Positions 6,958-14,965 of a stretch of DNA of 24,833 nt are shown here, one piece after another. The notes below the pieces were generated by a model that was given only the letters and a program-made list of their open reading frames with translations, did not search any database and had not been told where the DNA came from. The stretch is taken from NCBI GenBank assembly GCA_023386495.1, contig JAEWJS010000126.1, positions 1 to 24,833 on the forward strand, given 5' to 3'. A program made the translations under genes and the position numbers. Within the stretch, counting starts at the first letter, position 1. Each line of letters begins with the position of its first letter. The stretch is from Bacillota bacterium (lineage in GTDB: Bacteria; Bacillota; Bacilli; Paenibacillales; Paenibacillaceae).

Positions 6958-8397
6958 CTATTTGGCTTCGACAGGAAGCAGCAGCGTGAATGCCGTGCCC
7001 TTCCCCAGCGTGCTGGCAGCTTCGATGGAGCCGCGGTGCGACTCGACGATGTTCTTGACGATCGCGAGCCCGAGGCCGGTACCTGTACTGTTGCCGCGCG
7101 TGCGGGCTTTATCGGCCTTGTAGAACCGTTCGAAGATGTACGGGATATCCTCGGCCGGAATGCCCTGCCCCTCGTCGCGAACGACCAACTTGACGCATTG
7201 CACGCCTCTTGCCATTGCAGACGAACCCTCCAGCGCGATCGCCGCGCCTTCGGGCGTGTGGCGAAGCGCGTTGTCGAGCAGGTTCGTTAACACTTGCTCC
7301 AGCCGATCCTCGTCGGCGGCCTCGAGCACGAGCTCATTGTCCTGCAGTTCGTAGCGCAGCTGAATGCCGCGCTCCTTGGCGTAGACGAGGAACTTGCGAT
7401 GCACGCGCTTCACGAGTGCCGCGATATCGACGTGAGCATGCTTCATCTCCAGATGGCCGGCTTCCATGCGCGCCAGGTCGAGCAGGTCATTGACAAGGCG
7501 GCCCATGCGCAACGACTCGTCGTAGATCACCTGCGCCATCTCGGTCTGCTCTTCGGGAGATGCCGCAATATTATCGATCAACGCCTCGCTATAGCCCTGC
7601 AGCATGGAGAGCGGCGTGCGGATCTCATGCGATACATTGGCCACGAAATCTTTGCGCAGCTTGTCGAGGCGTACCTCCTCCGTCACGTTCCGCAGTACCG
7701 CTACAGCGCCGCGCACGCTATCCTTGGACATCAGCGGTGCCATGACGAGCGACCATACATCGTTGTGCGCCAATATTTTCCCCGTCTCGTCGCGTCCTTG
7801 CCTCAGCACGGAGCGGAACGTCTCCACGAGCGGTCCAGGGACGTCGCCGTACGGCTTCGCCCCGCCAACCGCCGCCTCCATCTCCCACTCGATATGGCGC
7901 CATTGCTCGATGATCTGATCGGCCTGCGGGTTCGTCTGGATGATTCTGCCGTTCGCATCGAAGGTTATGACTGCGTCCGCCATGCTGCGCAGGATGCTTG
8001 TTAGATGATCCTTCTCATGCTGCAGGTCGCGAATCAGCTTATCGACCTCGGCAGCCATGTGATTGAACGTGCCAGCCAGCTCGCCGATCTCGTCGGAGGA
8101 CCGAATCGGCACGCGCGTCCGATACTCCCCTTGCGCGACCAGATCCGCGGCCTTCTTCATCTGCAGAAGAGGCTGCGAGATCTTGAACGATAGGAAGAAC
8201 GCGAAGAACGTCGTCAGCGAGAAGCCGATCACGCCGGTGATGACGAAGAGCACCTTCACTTCATGCGCGTTCCGAAGCGCGACCATGTCGATATACTGCA
8301 GCAGGAACATGCCGAGCACGACCAGGACGACAGCAACGAGTACGATGATCGTCGCCCACAGCTTCCCTACGACGCTGCGCAAAAATCGGAACACCAT
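6958..8397 (-). CDS. resE: Sensor histidine kinase ResE
   Basis: A 479-residue membrane sensor kinase that phosphorylates ResD in response to oxygen limitation or respiratory state. In order: membrane segment (12-34), a loop of only about 13 residues, second membrane segment (48-70), HAMP (about 71-122), PAS domain (about 130-240), then the kinase core with SHEIRTP (256-262, phosphorylated His257), an N-box (LLDNALRHTPEG) and GTGLGLAIV. B. subtilis ResE is about 110 residues longer, mostly because of an extracytoplasmic domain between the membrane segments, which is absent here; sensing would then rest on the PAS domain. One base separates the start codon from the resD stop, so the two are co-transcribed. 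Assignment to ResE rests on the neighbouring resD and resABC as well as on the domains. Confidence 0.92.
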   Translation of the reverse strand: MVFRFLRSVVGKLWATIIVLVAVVLVVLGMFLLQYIDMVALRNAHEVKVLFVITGVIGFSLTTFFAFFLSFKISQPLLQMKKAADLVAQGEYRTRVPIRSSDEIGELAGTFNHMAAEVDKLIRDLQHEKDHLTSILRSMADAVITFDANGRIIQTNPQADQIIEQWRHIEWEMEAAVGGAKPYGDVPGPLVETFRSVLRQGRDETGKILAHNDVWSLVMAPLMSKDSVRGAVAVLRNVTEEVRLDKLRKDFVANVSHEIRTPLSMLQGYSEALIDNIAASPEEQTEMAQVIYDESLRMGRLVNDLLDLARMEAGHLEMKHAHVDIAALVKRVHRKFLVYAKERGIQLRYELQDNELVLEAADEDRLEQVLTNLLDNALRHTPEGAAIALEGSSAMARGVQCVKLVVRDEGQGIPAEDIPYIFERFYKADKARTRGNSTGTGLGLAIVKNIVESHRGSIEAASTLGKGTAFTLLLPVEAK

Positions 8398-8398
8398 C

Positions 8399-9115
8399 CT
8401 ACTTCGGTACCTCGAGCTTGTAACCGACGCCCCACACGGTCGTAATCATTGCTGCCGCTTCGGGCGATACCTTGTTCAGCTTCTCGCGCAGCCGCTTGAC
8501 ATGGGTATCGACGGTGCGCAGGTCGCCGAAAAATTCGTAATTCCACACATCCTTCAGCAGGTCCTCGCGGGAAAATACTTTGTCCGGCGAGACCGCCAAA
8601 TAGTGCAGCAGCTCGTATTCCTTCGGCGTCAGGCTGACCTCCTGGCCGCCTGCCGTGACGCGGTGCGCGTCATGCTCGATAACGAGGTTCGGGAATACGA
8701 TATTGTTGCTGGTGCTCGCTTCCTTCGTCAGGAACGCGGTCGTGGAGGAGCGGCGCAGGATCGCCTTGACCCGATAGATGACCTCGCGCGGGCTGAACGG
8801 CTTGACGACGTAATCGTCTGCCCCGACCTCGAAGCCCTGTACGCGATTCATCTCTTCGCCCTTCGCTGTCAGCATGATCACGGGAGTTGCCTTGAATTGG
8901 CGCAGCCGCGAACATACTTCCACGCCGTCGATGCCGGGCAGCATGACATCCAGCAGGATCAGGTCGAAGTCGCCGGTCGTCGCCATGCGCAGCGCTTCCT
9001 CCCCGTCCTCCGCTTCCTCGATCGCGTAGCCTTCCTTCTCCAAGTACATCTTGAGCAGCCGGCGAATCCGTTCCTCGTCATCGACAACCAATATGCGGTG
9101 AATATGTTCCGTCAT
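8399..9115 (-). CDS. resD: Response regulator ResD (OmpR family)
   Basis: A 238-residue DNA-binding regulator that activates genes for aerobic and anaerobic respiration, including resABC and cytochrome genes in B. subtilis. The receiver domain (about 7-120) has the acidic pair Asp12/Asp13, the phosphorylation site Asp56 in LILLDVMLP, and the Lys of the MLTAKG motif. The C-terminal winged helix (about 140-235) carries the OmpR-type LTPKEYELL and TVDTHVKRLREKL motifs. AAGGAGAG lies upstream of the ATG. It is the first gene of resD-resE, with an extended -10 promoter of its own just upstream, and is separated from resC by a palindromic element. Confidence 0.96.
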   Translation of the reverse strand: MTEHIHRILVVDDEERIRRLLKMYLEKEGYAIEEAEDGEEALRMATTGDFDLILLDVMLPGIDGVEVCSRLRQFKATPVIMLTAKGEEMNRVQGFEVGADDYVVKPFSPREVIYRVKAILRRSSTTAFLTKEASTSNNIVFPNLVIEHDAHRVTAGGQEVSLTPKEYELLHYLAVSPDKVFSREDLLKDVWNYEFFGDLRTVDTHVKRLREKLNKVSPEAAAMITTVWGVGYKLEVPK

Positions 9116-9149
9116 CTCGCACCAACTCTCCTTAATAGAGATAGTTCTA

Positions 9150-9158
9150 ATTGTAACA
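9150..9158 (-). promoter_or_regulatory. Candidate resDE promoter (extended -10)
   Basis: On the minus strand TGTTACAAT reads as an extended -10 (TG-n-TACAAT, five of six to TATAAT). The base match at -35 is poor, as is common for extended -10 promoters. It lies about 35 bases before the resD start. It would let resDE be made independently of resABC, as the internal resD promoter does in B. subtilis. Confidence 0.45.
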
Positions 9159-9175
9159 TTAACAATTTTCCAAAA

Positions 9176-9362
9176 GACCAGCTGTCAGCACCTCCAGCGT
9201 TTCCGAAGGAAACGCACATCGGAAGCATATGCTTAGGTTGGACGATAGTAGCAATTGAGGAGCGGAGTGTAGTCTAAGCTACATGAGCACCGGAAATTGC
9301 GCTAGCGTTCAAGATTCGATGCCGAATACGCTACTCGAGAAGCTTCGTGATCACAGCTGGTC
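9176..9362. repeat. Palindrome-rich element with terminal inverted repeats
   Basis: A 187-bp element fills most of the gap between resC and resD. Its ends are inverted copies: GACCAGCTGTCAGCAC (9176-9191) and GTGATCACAGCTGGTC (9347-9362), matching at 14 of 16 positions. Between them lie, in order, a perfect 8-bp hairpin GCGTTTCC-GAA-GGAAACGC (9197-9215), the palindrome AAGCATATGCTT (9223-9234), CAATT (9252-9256) paired with AATTG (9295-9299) enclosing a TGTAG/CTACA hairpin (9268-9283), CGCTAGCG (9300-9307), an ATTCG/CGAAT hairpin (9314-9327), CTCGAG, GAAGCTTC and GTGATCAC. It ends one base from the resC stop codon. No open reading frame and no clear target-site duplication are seen. It could be a MITE-like repeat or a structured RNA; on the minus strand it ends with GGTCTTTT, weakly terminator-like. 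Confidence 0.7.
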
Positions 9363-9363
9363 C

Positions 9364-10623
9364 CTACACGCCGGCGTAGGAGTGTAGGCCGGAGATGATG
9401 AGATTAACCCCAATCAGCGTGAACATCACGACGACAAAACCGATCACCGCAAGCCATGCGGAAGGCTGACCCTGCCAGCCGCGCGACAGCCGAAGATGCA
9501 GGTATGCACTGTAGAATAACCAAGTGATGAGCGCCCACACTTCCTTCGGATCCCAACCCCAGAACCGTCCCCATGCTTGATGGGCCCAGATCATGGCGAA
9601 GATCAGCGCACCGAGCGTGAACACCGGGAAGCCGATCGCGATGGACCGGTATCCGATCTCGTCCAGGTCCTCCGGATCGATGCCGTCGAGCATCGGGTGG
9701 ATAACGGCCCCGAGCGGCTTGCGCGCAATCAGGCGCATCAAGCCGTACAGCAGCGTACCGACGATAATCGACCATATGACCGTGTTCAGCTTCCGGCCTG
9801 CGTCGACGCCCTTCATCCAGGACGGCGCCTCAAAGAGCGGCTCCTTCATCCCTAGGAACGGCTGGAATGCGACGACTTCGCTATGCTGCGGCTTCACGAT
9901 CGGCGGCATGGTGTAATCGACCGTGTCCTGCACGAGCGTCTCCACGCCCTGCTTGTCGATCTCAAGCTTCTCCTGCAGGAACGAGGCTTCGTAGCCCGCT
10001 CCGCGAAAAACGAATACGGTTACGATGAATGCGACGATAACAACGAGCACGTACAGCGTGAATTCCAGCCAACGCTGCGCCTTGCGGGCCGCGGCATGCG
10101 TGGCCTTGAAATCGATGACGCGCAGCAGATACATGAGCCCCGCAGCGAATCCGACCGCGAAGAAGGCTTCGCCCAATGCTGCGGTCGTGACGTGAACCTT
10201 CAGCCAGTTCGACTGCAAAGCCGGAATGAGCGGCTGTACCTCTTGCGGGAATACCGCAGCATAGGCCACGATGATAATCGTGAGCGGCAGCGCGAACATG
10301 CCGAGCAGCGCCGAACGATAGATGATGAAGACGATCGTGAACGCGATCATGATGGCCATGCCGAGGAACGTCATGAACTCATACATGTTGCTGGTCGGAA
10401 TCTGTCCGCTGCCGGCCCAGCGCGTGAAGAAGAACGTCAAGTGCGCCGCGAGTCCGGCCGTCGATACGCCGAACGCGATCCGCGACCATTTGCGCAGATG
10501 CGCTACCGGGTCACGGCCGCTCCATTTCCGCCCCGCTACCGCGACGACATAGAATAAGAACGCGAAGCAGTATAAGAAGAATGCCGCCACGAAAGCGTCG
10601 CTGCTAAAATCGATTGCACTCAC
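9364..10623 (-). CDS. resC: Cytochrome c biogenesis protein ResC (CcsA/CcsB-type)
   Basis: A 419-residue multi-pass membrane protein that, with ResB, carries haem across the membrane and attaches it to apocytochromes c (System II). The Trp-rich haem-handling motif of the CcsA family is visible near the C-terminus as WGRFWGWDPKEVW (roughly residues 350-362), and conserved His residues flank it (for example in AHQAWG and in HVTTAALGEAFF). About eight hydrophobic segments can be read. A hydrophilic loop of about 80 residues separates the N- and C-terminal membrane halves. The gene starts with GTG and its start overlaps the resB stop by four bases (GTGA), which implies translational coupling. The palindromic element begins one base beyond the stop codon. 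Confidence 0.94.
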   Translation of the reverse strand: MSAIDFSSDAFVAAFFLYCFAFLFYVVAVAGRKWSGRDPVAHLRKWSRIAFGVSTAGLAAHLTFFFTRWAGSGQIPTSNMYEFMTFLGMAIMIAFTIVFIIYRSALLGMFALPLTIIIVAYAAVFPQEVQPLIPALQSNWLKVHVTTAALGEAFFAVGFAAGLMYLLRVIDFKATHAAARKAQRWLEFTLYVLVVIVAFIVTVFVFRGAGYEASFLQEKLEIDKQGVETLVQDTVDYTMPPIVKPQHSEVVAFQPFLGMKEPLFEAPSWMKGVDAGRKLNTVIWSIIVGTLLYGLMRLIARKPLGAVIHPMLDGIDPEDLDEIGYRSIAIGFPVFTLGALIFAMIWAHQAWGRFWGWDPKEVWALITWLFYSAYLHLRLSRGWQGQPSAWLAVIGFVVVMFTLIGVNLIISGLHSYAGV

Positions 10624-12281
10624 TTCTGATTCCCTCCATTATCAAGCAACTTCGGATCGATCTCAATGTTCATTCGGCGCAGGGCATGAGCCACGTCAGC
10701 CCGCATGCCGTACCAGTTCTTGTTCGTATGTGCTCCTAGCGTCAGAGCGCCAGCATCGATCCGAATCCAGATGCGTCGGTGCTGCCAATAGAAGCCCATG
10801 ATAAGGCCGATCATCGATATCGCGGCGCCGATCCAGATGAACGGCATCGCGCGATTGACGCGCACGTTCAGGTAACTGACCGCGCCTTCGAATTCGATGC
10901 TGGACATGCCGTCCAGCTCGAACGCCAATCGGTCGGCATGCCCGGAGAGCGATTGATTGAGCAGGTCCTGTCCGAACCGATCCCGGTCCCTCGCGATCGG
11001 GAAGTAGATGAACTTGTCGCCGCCCTCCGTCAAGCCTGGTCCTTCGATGAGGAATAAGAATGCAGGCGCATTCGCATCCCGCGACTTGTTGGCCGGCTGC
11101 CCGTCCTGCAGCGTGAAGTCCAGGAAGCGGGTGAGCAGCGTCAGCTTGAACGGTCCCGCTTCGTACGACGTCGCCGGCTGCGCGATAGAGAGATTGATCG
11201 GGCCGTAGGACTCCCCTGTCGAACGGTCGACCAGCCGCGGGTTCACCTCGGACAGCCGCATCGTATTGTCGTAACCGACCTGATAAATATTGTAGCCGTC
11301 ATAGACGAGCGGATCGTTCACGATAATCGCGTGCCGCTTGACCTCGCGCAGCTCCGGTTCGCCGACCGTGCCCGCGCAATTATCCGTGCATTCGTACAAC
11401 GCGGCGGCCGTCTCGTACTTTTTGACCCGACTCGTGCCCTTCAGCTTGTCCGGCAGTTCCGCGTCCTCGTAATAATCGATCGTGAACGCTTCGTTCTTCA
11501 CGTAGAGATTCGTGTTCGGAATGCGAACCGTATCGCCGACTTGCACACCGATATATTCTTCCAGCTTCAGGCTGGGAATCGTGCCCGCGAGCACGGCCAA
11601 CAAGAAGACGATAAGACCGATATGATTAATGTACGGGCCCCACCGGCTGAAGCGATTCTTCTCGGCCAATAACGCGGCGCCGTCCTGATGGACGCGGTAC
11701 CGCTTGCGTGCCAGTTCCTGGCCGAACCGCTGCGTCCACGCTTCCGGATCCTCTTCGATGTCAGACGCATACACAACCTTCTGACGCTTCAAGAACTGCA
11801 GATGCTTGCGGATCTGCTGTTTGCTGAGGGCCCGATAGAGCGGGAGCACCCGGTCCAGGCTGCATACGACTAGCGAGGTGCCGATCATGACGAGGAGCGT
11901 AATGAACCACCAAGACTCGTAGGTGTGCGACAAGCCCAGCTTGTAATACAGCTCGCCTGTCCAGCCATATGTACGCTTGTAGTAGTCGGGGTCATCGAAG
12001 TTGACGAACTGCGTCTCTTGCTTATAGATGGTGCCGAGTGCCGACGCCATCAGCGTGATCACGATGAGCCATACGGCGATTTTGACGGAGGAGAAAAAGT
12101 TCCACACGCGATCGATCAGGCTCGGATTCGCCTTCTGCGACCGTCTCGCCACGCCGTCATATCGCATCTCAAGCGGCTCGTTAGCCGCTTCGTCCTCGCC
12201 GAGCGGCTTGCCGCACGATTCGCACAGCACGGTTCCCACATGATTCTGATGGCCGCAGTCGCATTTGGTGTTGACAAACAA
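10620..12281 (-). CDS. resB: Cytochrome c biogenesis protein ResB
   Basis: A 553-residue membrane protein, the partner of ResC in System II cytochrome c assembly. The N-terminus has a small zinc-ribbon-like set of cysteines, CDCGHQN and LCESCGKPL (about 8-27), as I recall also for Bacillus ResB. Membrane segments follow at about 69-85 and 127-147, then another near 215-235, a large extracytoplasmic domain (about 240-485), and a last membrane segment near 488-506. The signature NFFSSVKIAVWLIVITL introduces the first membrane segment. It lies 26 bases after resA and overlaps resC by four bases. The cytosolic tail after the last segment keeps the family pattern. Confidence 0.94.
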   Translation of the reverse strand: MFVNTKCDCGHQNHVGTVLCESCGKPLGEDEAANEPLEMRYDGVARRSQKANPSLIDRVWNFFSSVKIAVWLIVITLMASALGTIYKQETQFVNFDDPDYYKRTYGWTGELYYKLGLSHTYESWWFITLLVMIGTSLVVCSLDRVLPLYRALSKQQIRKHLQFLKRQKVVYASDIEEDPEAWTQRFGQELARKRYRVHQDGAALLAEKNRFSRWGPYINHIGLIVFLLAVLAGTIPSLKLEEYIGVQVGDTVRIPNTNLYVKNEAFTIDYYEDAELPDKLKGTSRVKKYETAAALYECTDNCAGTVGEPELREVKRHAIIVNDPLVYDGYNIYQVGYDNTMRLSEVNPRLVDRSTGESYGPINLSIAQPATSYEAGPFKLTLLTRFLDFTLQDGQPANKSRDANAPAFLFLIEGPGLTEGGDKFIYFPIARDRDRFGQDLLNQSLSGHADRLAFELDGMSSIEFEGAVSYLNVRVNRAMPFIWIGAAISMIGLIMGFYWQHRRIWIRIDAGALTLGAHTNKNWYGMRADVAHALRRMNIEIDPKLLDNGGNQK

Positions 12282-12307
12282 TGCGGGAGCCTCCTTTCCC
12301 TACTGCG

Positions 12308-12838
12308 CTATCCTTGCAGCAATCTCTCGATTCGTTGTTCGATGTCATCGGCCGTCATGCCGCCGACATAGATGTCCATGATCGTCCCGTCCGGCTGGAT
12401 GAAGAACGTCGTCGGATAAGAGCGCAGACCGTATTGCTTCTCCACGATGCGATTCTTGTCCCGGAGTATCGTATAATCCAGGTCGAATCGCTGCAGGAAG
12501 CTGTTCACGGTTAAGTCGTCCTCGCTCAGATTGATGGCAAGCACCTCGAGGCCTTGCCCCTTCCACTTGTTGTACTGCTCTTGAAATGCCGGCATCTCCG
12601 CCACGCATGGCGGACAGAAGCTCCCCCAGAAATTAATGACGATCGGTTTGCCTCTGTAATCGCTCAATTCATGTACGGCACCGTCAACGCCTGCCAGCTC
12701 GAAGGCCGGCGGCTTGCCCCCGACTTCCGGCACGCCCCCTGTGGACGCAAACAACGTCTTGCCGATGGCATAACCGCCTAGCAGCAAGACGCCGATCAGG
12801 ATGGCAATTTGGACGGTTCTGCGCGATGTACCCTTCAC
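12308..12838 (-). CDS. resA: Thiol-disulfide oxidoreductase ResA
   Basis: A 176-residue thioredoxin-fold protein held on the outer face by an N-terminal membrane segment (about 8-27). It reduces the disulfide of the apocytochrome c haem-binding CXXCH motif so haem can be attached. The active site is WGSFCPPC (71-78) with Cys75 and Cys78, and Glu81 corresponds to the buried Glu80 of B. subtilis ResA, important for its redox chemistry. The motif is CPPC rather than the CEPC of B. subtilis ResA. It is the first gene of resABC. AGGTGG lies about 8 bases before the ATG. The upstream gap of 71 bases to rluB holds a TATAAT candidate, so resA could be read both from its own promoter and from rluB. 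Confidence 0.93.
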   Translation of the reverse strand: MKGTSRRTVQIAILIGVLLLGGYAIGKTLFASTGGVPEVGGKPPAFELAGVDGAVHELSDYRGKPIVINFWGSFCPPCVAEMPAFQEQYNKWKGQGLEVLAINLSEDDLTVNSFLQRFDLDYTILRDKNRIVEKQYGLRSYPTTFFIQPDGTIMDIYVGGMTADDIEQRIERLLQG

Positions 12839-12869
12839 ATGACCACCACCTGTAATTGAACTAACCTCT

Positions 12870-12875
12870 ATTATA
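12870..12875 (-). promoter_or_regulatory. Candidate resA promoter -10 box
   Basis: A perfect TATAAT on the minus strand lies about 32 bases before the resA start. At a 17-base spacing there is no recognisable -35 sequence, which would fit a promoter that needs an activator. In B. subtilis resA is activated by ResD; no ResD site can be assigned here by eye. Confidence 0.45.
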
Positions 12876-12909
12876 GCGAAACGTGCGGATGTTTAGCTTT
12901 CGACACGCC

Positions 12910-13653
12910 TCACTTTTTATGAACATTATGTGACTTTCGCGCTTCGTTCAGCAGGCCCTGCACTTCCTTCGGATCGAGCGGGCGGAACTTGCCTCTAGCC
13001 AAGCCGTGCAGCGTCAGATCGCCGAACTTGACTCTTCTCAGACGCGTTACGGGATGTCCGATCGCTTCGAACATGCGACGGACTTGGCGGTTGCGTCCTT
13101 CATGGATCGTGATGGAGATCGTCGCCTGCTTGCTGTCCGGATCGACGTCGTGGTAATCCACCTCGGCAGGGGCGGTCATCCCGTCCTCAAGCTGAATGCC
13201 CTTCGCGAGCTTCTCGAGCGCCGTGCCGTGCGGCACGCCCTTGACCGTCGCATGATAAGTCTTCGGTACATGATGGCTCGGATGCGTCAGCATGTTGGCG
13301 AATTCGCCGTCATTGGTGAGCAGCAGCAATCCCTCTGTATCGTAATCGAGCCGGCCGACCGGGTAGACACGTTCCTTCACACCGGGAAGGAAGTCCGACA
13401 CGACCTTGCGGCCCTGCGGGTCCTTGGCGCTCGTGATGACGCCCTTCGGCTTGTGAAGCATATAGTACAGCTTCGACTCGCGCTTGATCGGCCTTCCCGC
13501 TACCTTGATCACGTCGGCTGACGGGTCAGCCTTGGCGCCCAGCGTCGTAACCTTCTCGCCGTTCACCTCTACTTGCCCGGAGAGAATCAGCTCCTCGCAT
13601 TTGCGGCGGGAAGCGACACCGGCCTGTGCTAATATTTTCTGTAAACGTTCCAT
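12910..13653 (-). CDS. rluB: 23S rRNA pseudouridine synthase RluB
   Basis: A 247-residue RNA-modifying enzyme of the RsuA/RluB family that turns a uridine of 23S rRNA (position 2605 in E. coli RluB) into pseudouridine. Residues 1-60 are an S4 RNA-binding domain, with the family start RLQKILAQAG. The catalytic motif GRLDYDTEGLLLLTNDG begins at residue 100, with Asp103 as the catalytic aspartate. RRMFEAIGHPV near the C-terminus is also typical. GAGGTG lies just before the ATG. In B. subtilis the same gene lies between spmB and resA, as here, which supports the name. It has its own upstream gap of 115 bases, containing the terminator of the spm unit, and may read into resA. Confidence 0.94.
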   Translation of the reverse strand: MERLQKILAQAGVASRRKCEELILSGQVEVNGEKVTTLGAKADPSADVIKVAGRPIKRESKLYYMLHKPKGVITSAKDPQGRKVVSDFLPGVKERVYPVGRLDYDTEGLLLLTNDGEFANMLTHPSHHVPKTYHATVKGVPHGTALEKLAKGIQLEDGMTAPAEVDYHDVDPDSKQATISITIHEGRNRQVRRMFEAIGHPVTRLRRVKFGDLTLHGLARGKFRPLDPKEVQGLLNEARKSHNVHKK

Positions 13654-13715
13654 GGTTTCACCTCATTATTCATCATAACCATCCATGTCCGAATTCACAA
13701 GCAGCGACGTGCAAA

Positions 13716-13743
13716 GAGCCGTCTCCCCTGGGGGAAACGGCTC
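13716..13743 (-). terminator. Terminator after spmB
   Basis: GAGCCGT (13716-13722) pairs with ACGGCTC (13737-13743), with an inner CCCC/GGGG stem; on the minus strand the stem is followed by TTTGC. It lies 25 bases beyond the spmB stop, between spmB and rluB. The T-tract is short. Confidence 0.7.
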
Positions 13744-13768
13744 GATTCGAACGGTTCGACGAGACGGC

Positions 13769-14302
13769 TTAGCCGAAAACAAGCAAGCAGACCATGATGG
13801 CGGCGACGAAGCCGACCAAGTCCGAGAATAGGCCGACCTTCAGCGCGTAGCGCGTCCGGCGAACGCCGATCGCTCCAAAGTAGACCGTCAGCACATACAG
13901 CGTCGTATCCGTGCTGCCTTGAATGGTCGAGGCGATGCGGCCGATCATCGAATCGGGCCCGTACTCCTTGATCAGATCCGTCGTGAATGCGAGCGACCCC
14001 GCGCCGGTGATCGGGCGGAGCAGGCCGAGCGGCATCACCTCGCTCGGCACGCCGAACCAATCGAACAGCGGCCGAAGCGCATGCAGGATCACATCCATCG
14101 CGCCGGATGCGCGGAACATGCTGATGGCCACCATCATGCCGACGAGATGCGGAATCAATTCGACTGCCGTTCCGAAGCCGTCCTTGGCCCCGAGCACGAA
14201 CGATTCATAGACCGGCACCTTGCGGAATGCGGCATAGAGCGGAATGAATGCAATAATGGCAGGAATCATCCAAGTGGACAGCAGGGTAATCGCTTCGTAC
14301 AC
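13769..14302 (-). CDS. spmB: Spore maturation protein SpmB
   Basis: A 177-residue multi-pass membrane protein of the nucleoside-recognition (Gate) domain family. In B. subtilis SpmA and SpmB are made in the mother cell and are needed for full dehydration of the spore core; mutants give spores less heat-resistant. The conserved segments VELIPHLVGMMVAISMFRASG and RPITGAGSLAF are present, and length matches B. subtilis SpmB (178). It starts with GTG, six bases after the spmA stop. It is the last gene of dacB-spmA-spmB and is followed by a terminator. The molecule moved, if SpmA/B form a transporter, is not known. Confidence 0.94.
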   Translation of the reverse strand: MYEAITLLSTWMIPAIIAFIPLYAAFRKVPVYESFVLGAKDGFGTAVELIPHLVGMMVAISMFRASGAMDVILHALRPLFDWFGVPSEVMPLGLLRPITGAGSLAFTTDLIKEYGPDSMIGRIASTIQGSTDTTLYVLTVYFGAIGVRRTRYALKVGLFSDLVGFVAAIMVCLLVFG

Positions 14303-14308
14303 CCCGCA

Positions 14309-14962
14309 TCACCCGCTTCCCGATGCCGACTGCCCGGCCGCAGCCGCGGAAGCCGCAGGCGGTCCGGAATGGATCGGCGGCTTGCGCAGCGCACGATGGC
14401 GGTACCAACGGTCCGCCAGCAGAGCGGCTGCCGTCGCGATTGCGGTCGCGACGATCGTCGTACCGACGATCTCGGCCGGATGGGCGGAGTCGAAGTTCAT
14501 GCGAATGGCAATGAGCGTCGTCGGCACCAGCGTGATGCTGGCTGTATTAATGGCTAGCAGCGTGCACATCGCCGGGGTGGCGGTTTCCTTGTCCGGGTTC
14601 AGCTTCTGCAGCTCCTGCATGGCCTTGATCCCCATCGGCGTCGCTGCGTTGCCGAGTCCGAGCAGGTTCGCGCTCATGTTCGACATGATGTAACCGATGG
14701 CGGGATGATTCTTCGGCACATCCGGGAACAGCAGCCGTACGAGCGGGCCGAGCAGGACGGCTACCTTGCGCAGCAGCCCCGCGTCCTCGCCGATCCGCAT
14801 CAAGCCCATCCAGAATACGAGGATGCTGATGAGGCCGAAGCATACGGTCACGCCTGTCTTGGCACCGTCGAAGGCCGCCTCGGTAATCGCGTCCATTCTG
14901 CCCGTCATTGCGGCCGTTACGAAGCTTGCCGCGATCATGAGCAGCCAGATCCAGTTGACCAT
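14309..14962 (-). CDS. spmA: Spore maturation protein SpmA
   Basis: A 217-residue multi-pass membrane protein, partner of SpmB in spore core dehydration. The Gate-domain signature lies around SNMSANLLGLGNAATPMGIKA (about residues 94-114), and LLAINTASITLVPTTLIAIR follows in the second half. It is about 20 residues longer than B. subtilis SpmA; the excess is a low-complexity Ala/Ser/Gly-rich tail after residue 195. The stop lies six bases before spmB and the start three bases after the dacB stop, so all three genes are tightly packed in one unit. Confidence 0.94.
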   Translation of the reverse strand: MVNWIWLLMIAASFVTAAMTGRMDAITEAAFDGAKTGVTVCFGLISILVFWMGLMRIGEDAGLLRKVAVLLGPLVRLLFPDVPKNHPAIGYIMSNMSANLLGLGNAATPMGIKAMQELQKLNPDKETATPAMCTLLAINTASITLVPTTLIAIRMNFDSAHPAEIVGTTIVATAIATAAALLADRWYRHRALRKPPIHSGPPAASAAAAGQSASGSG

Positions 14963-14965
14963 GCG

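Noticed and set aside
8063..9277. A 404-codon open frame on the plus strand across resE, resD and the palindromic element
   Set aside because: It runs antisense through two conserved genes and then through intergenic palindromes, with no family resemblance.
9176..9362. A complete insertion sequence between resC and resD
   Set aside because: There are inverted ends but no transposase gene and no visible target duplication, so I list it only as a repeat-like element.
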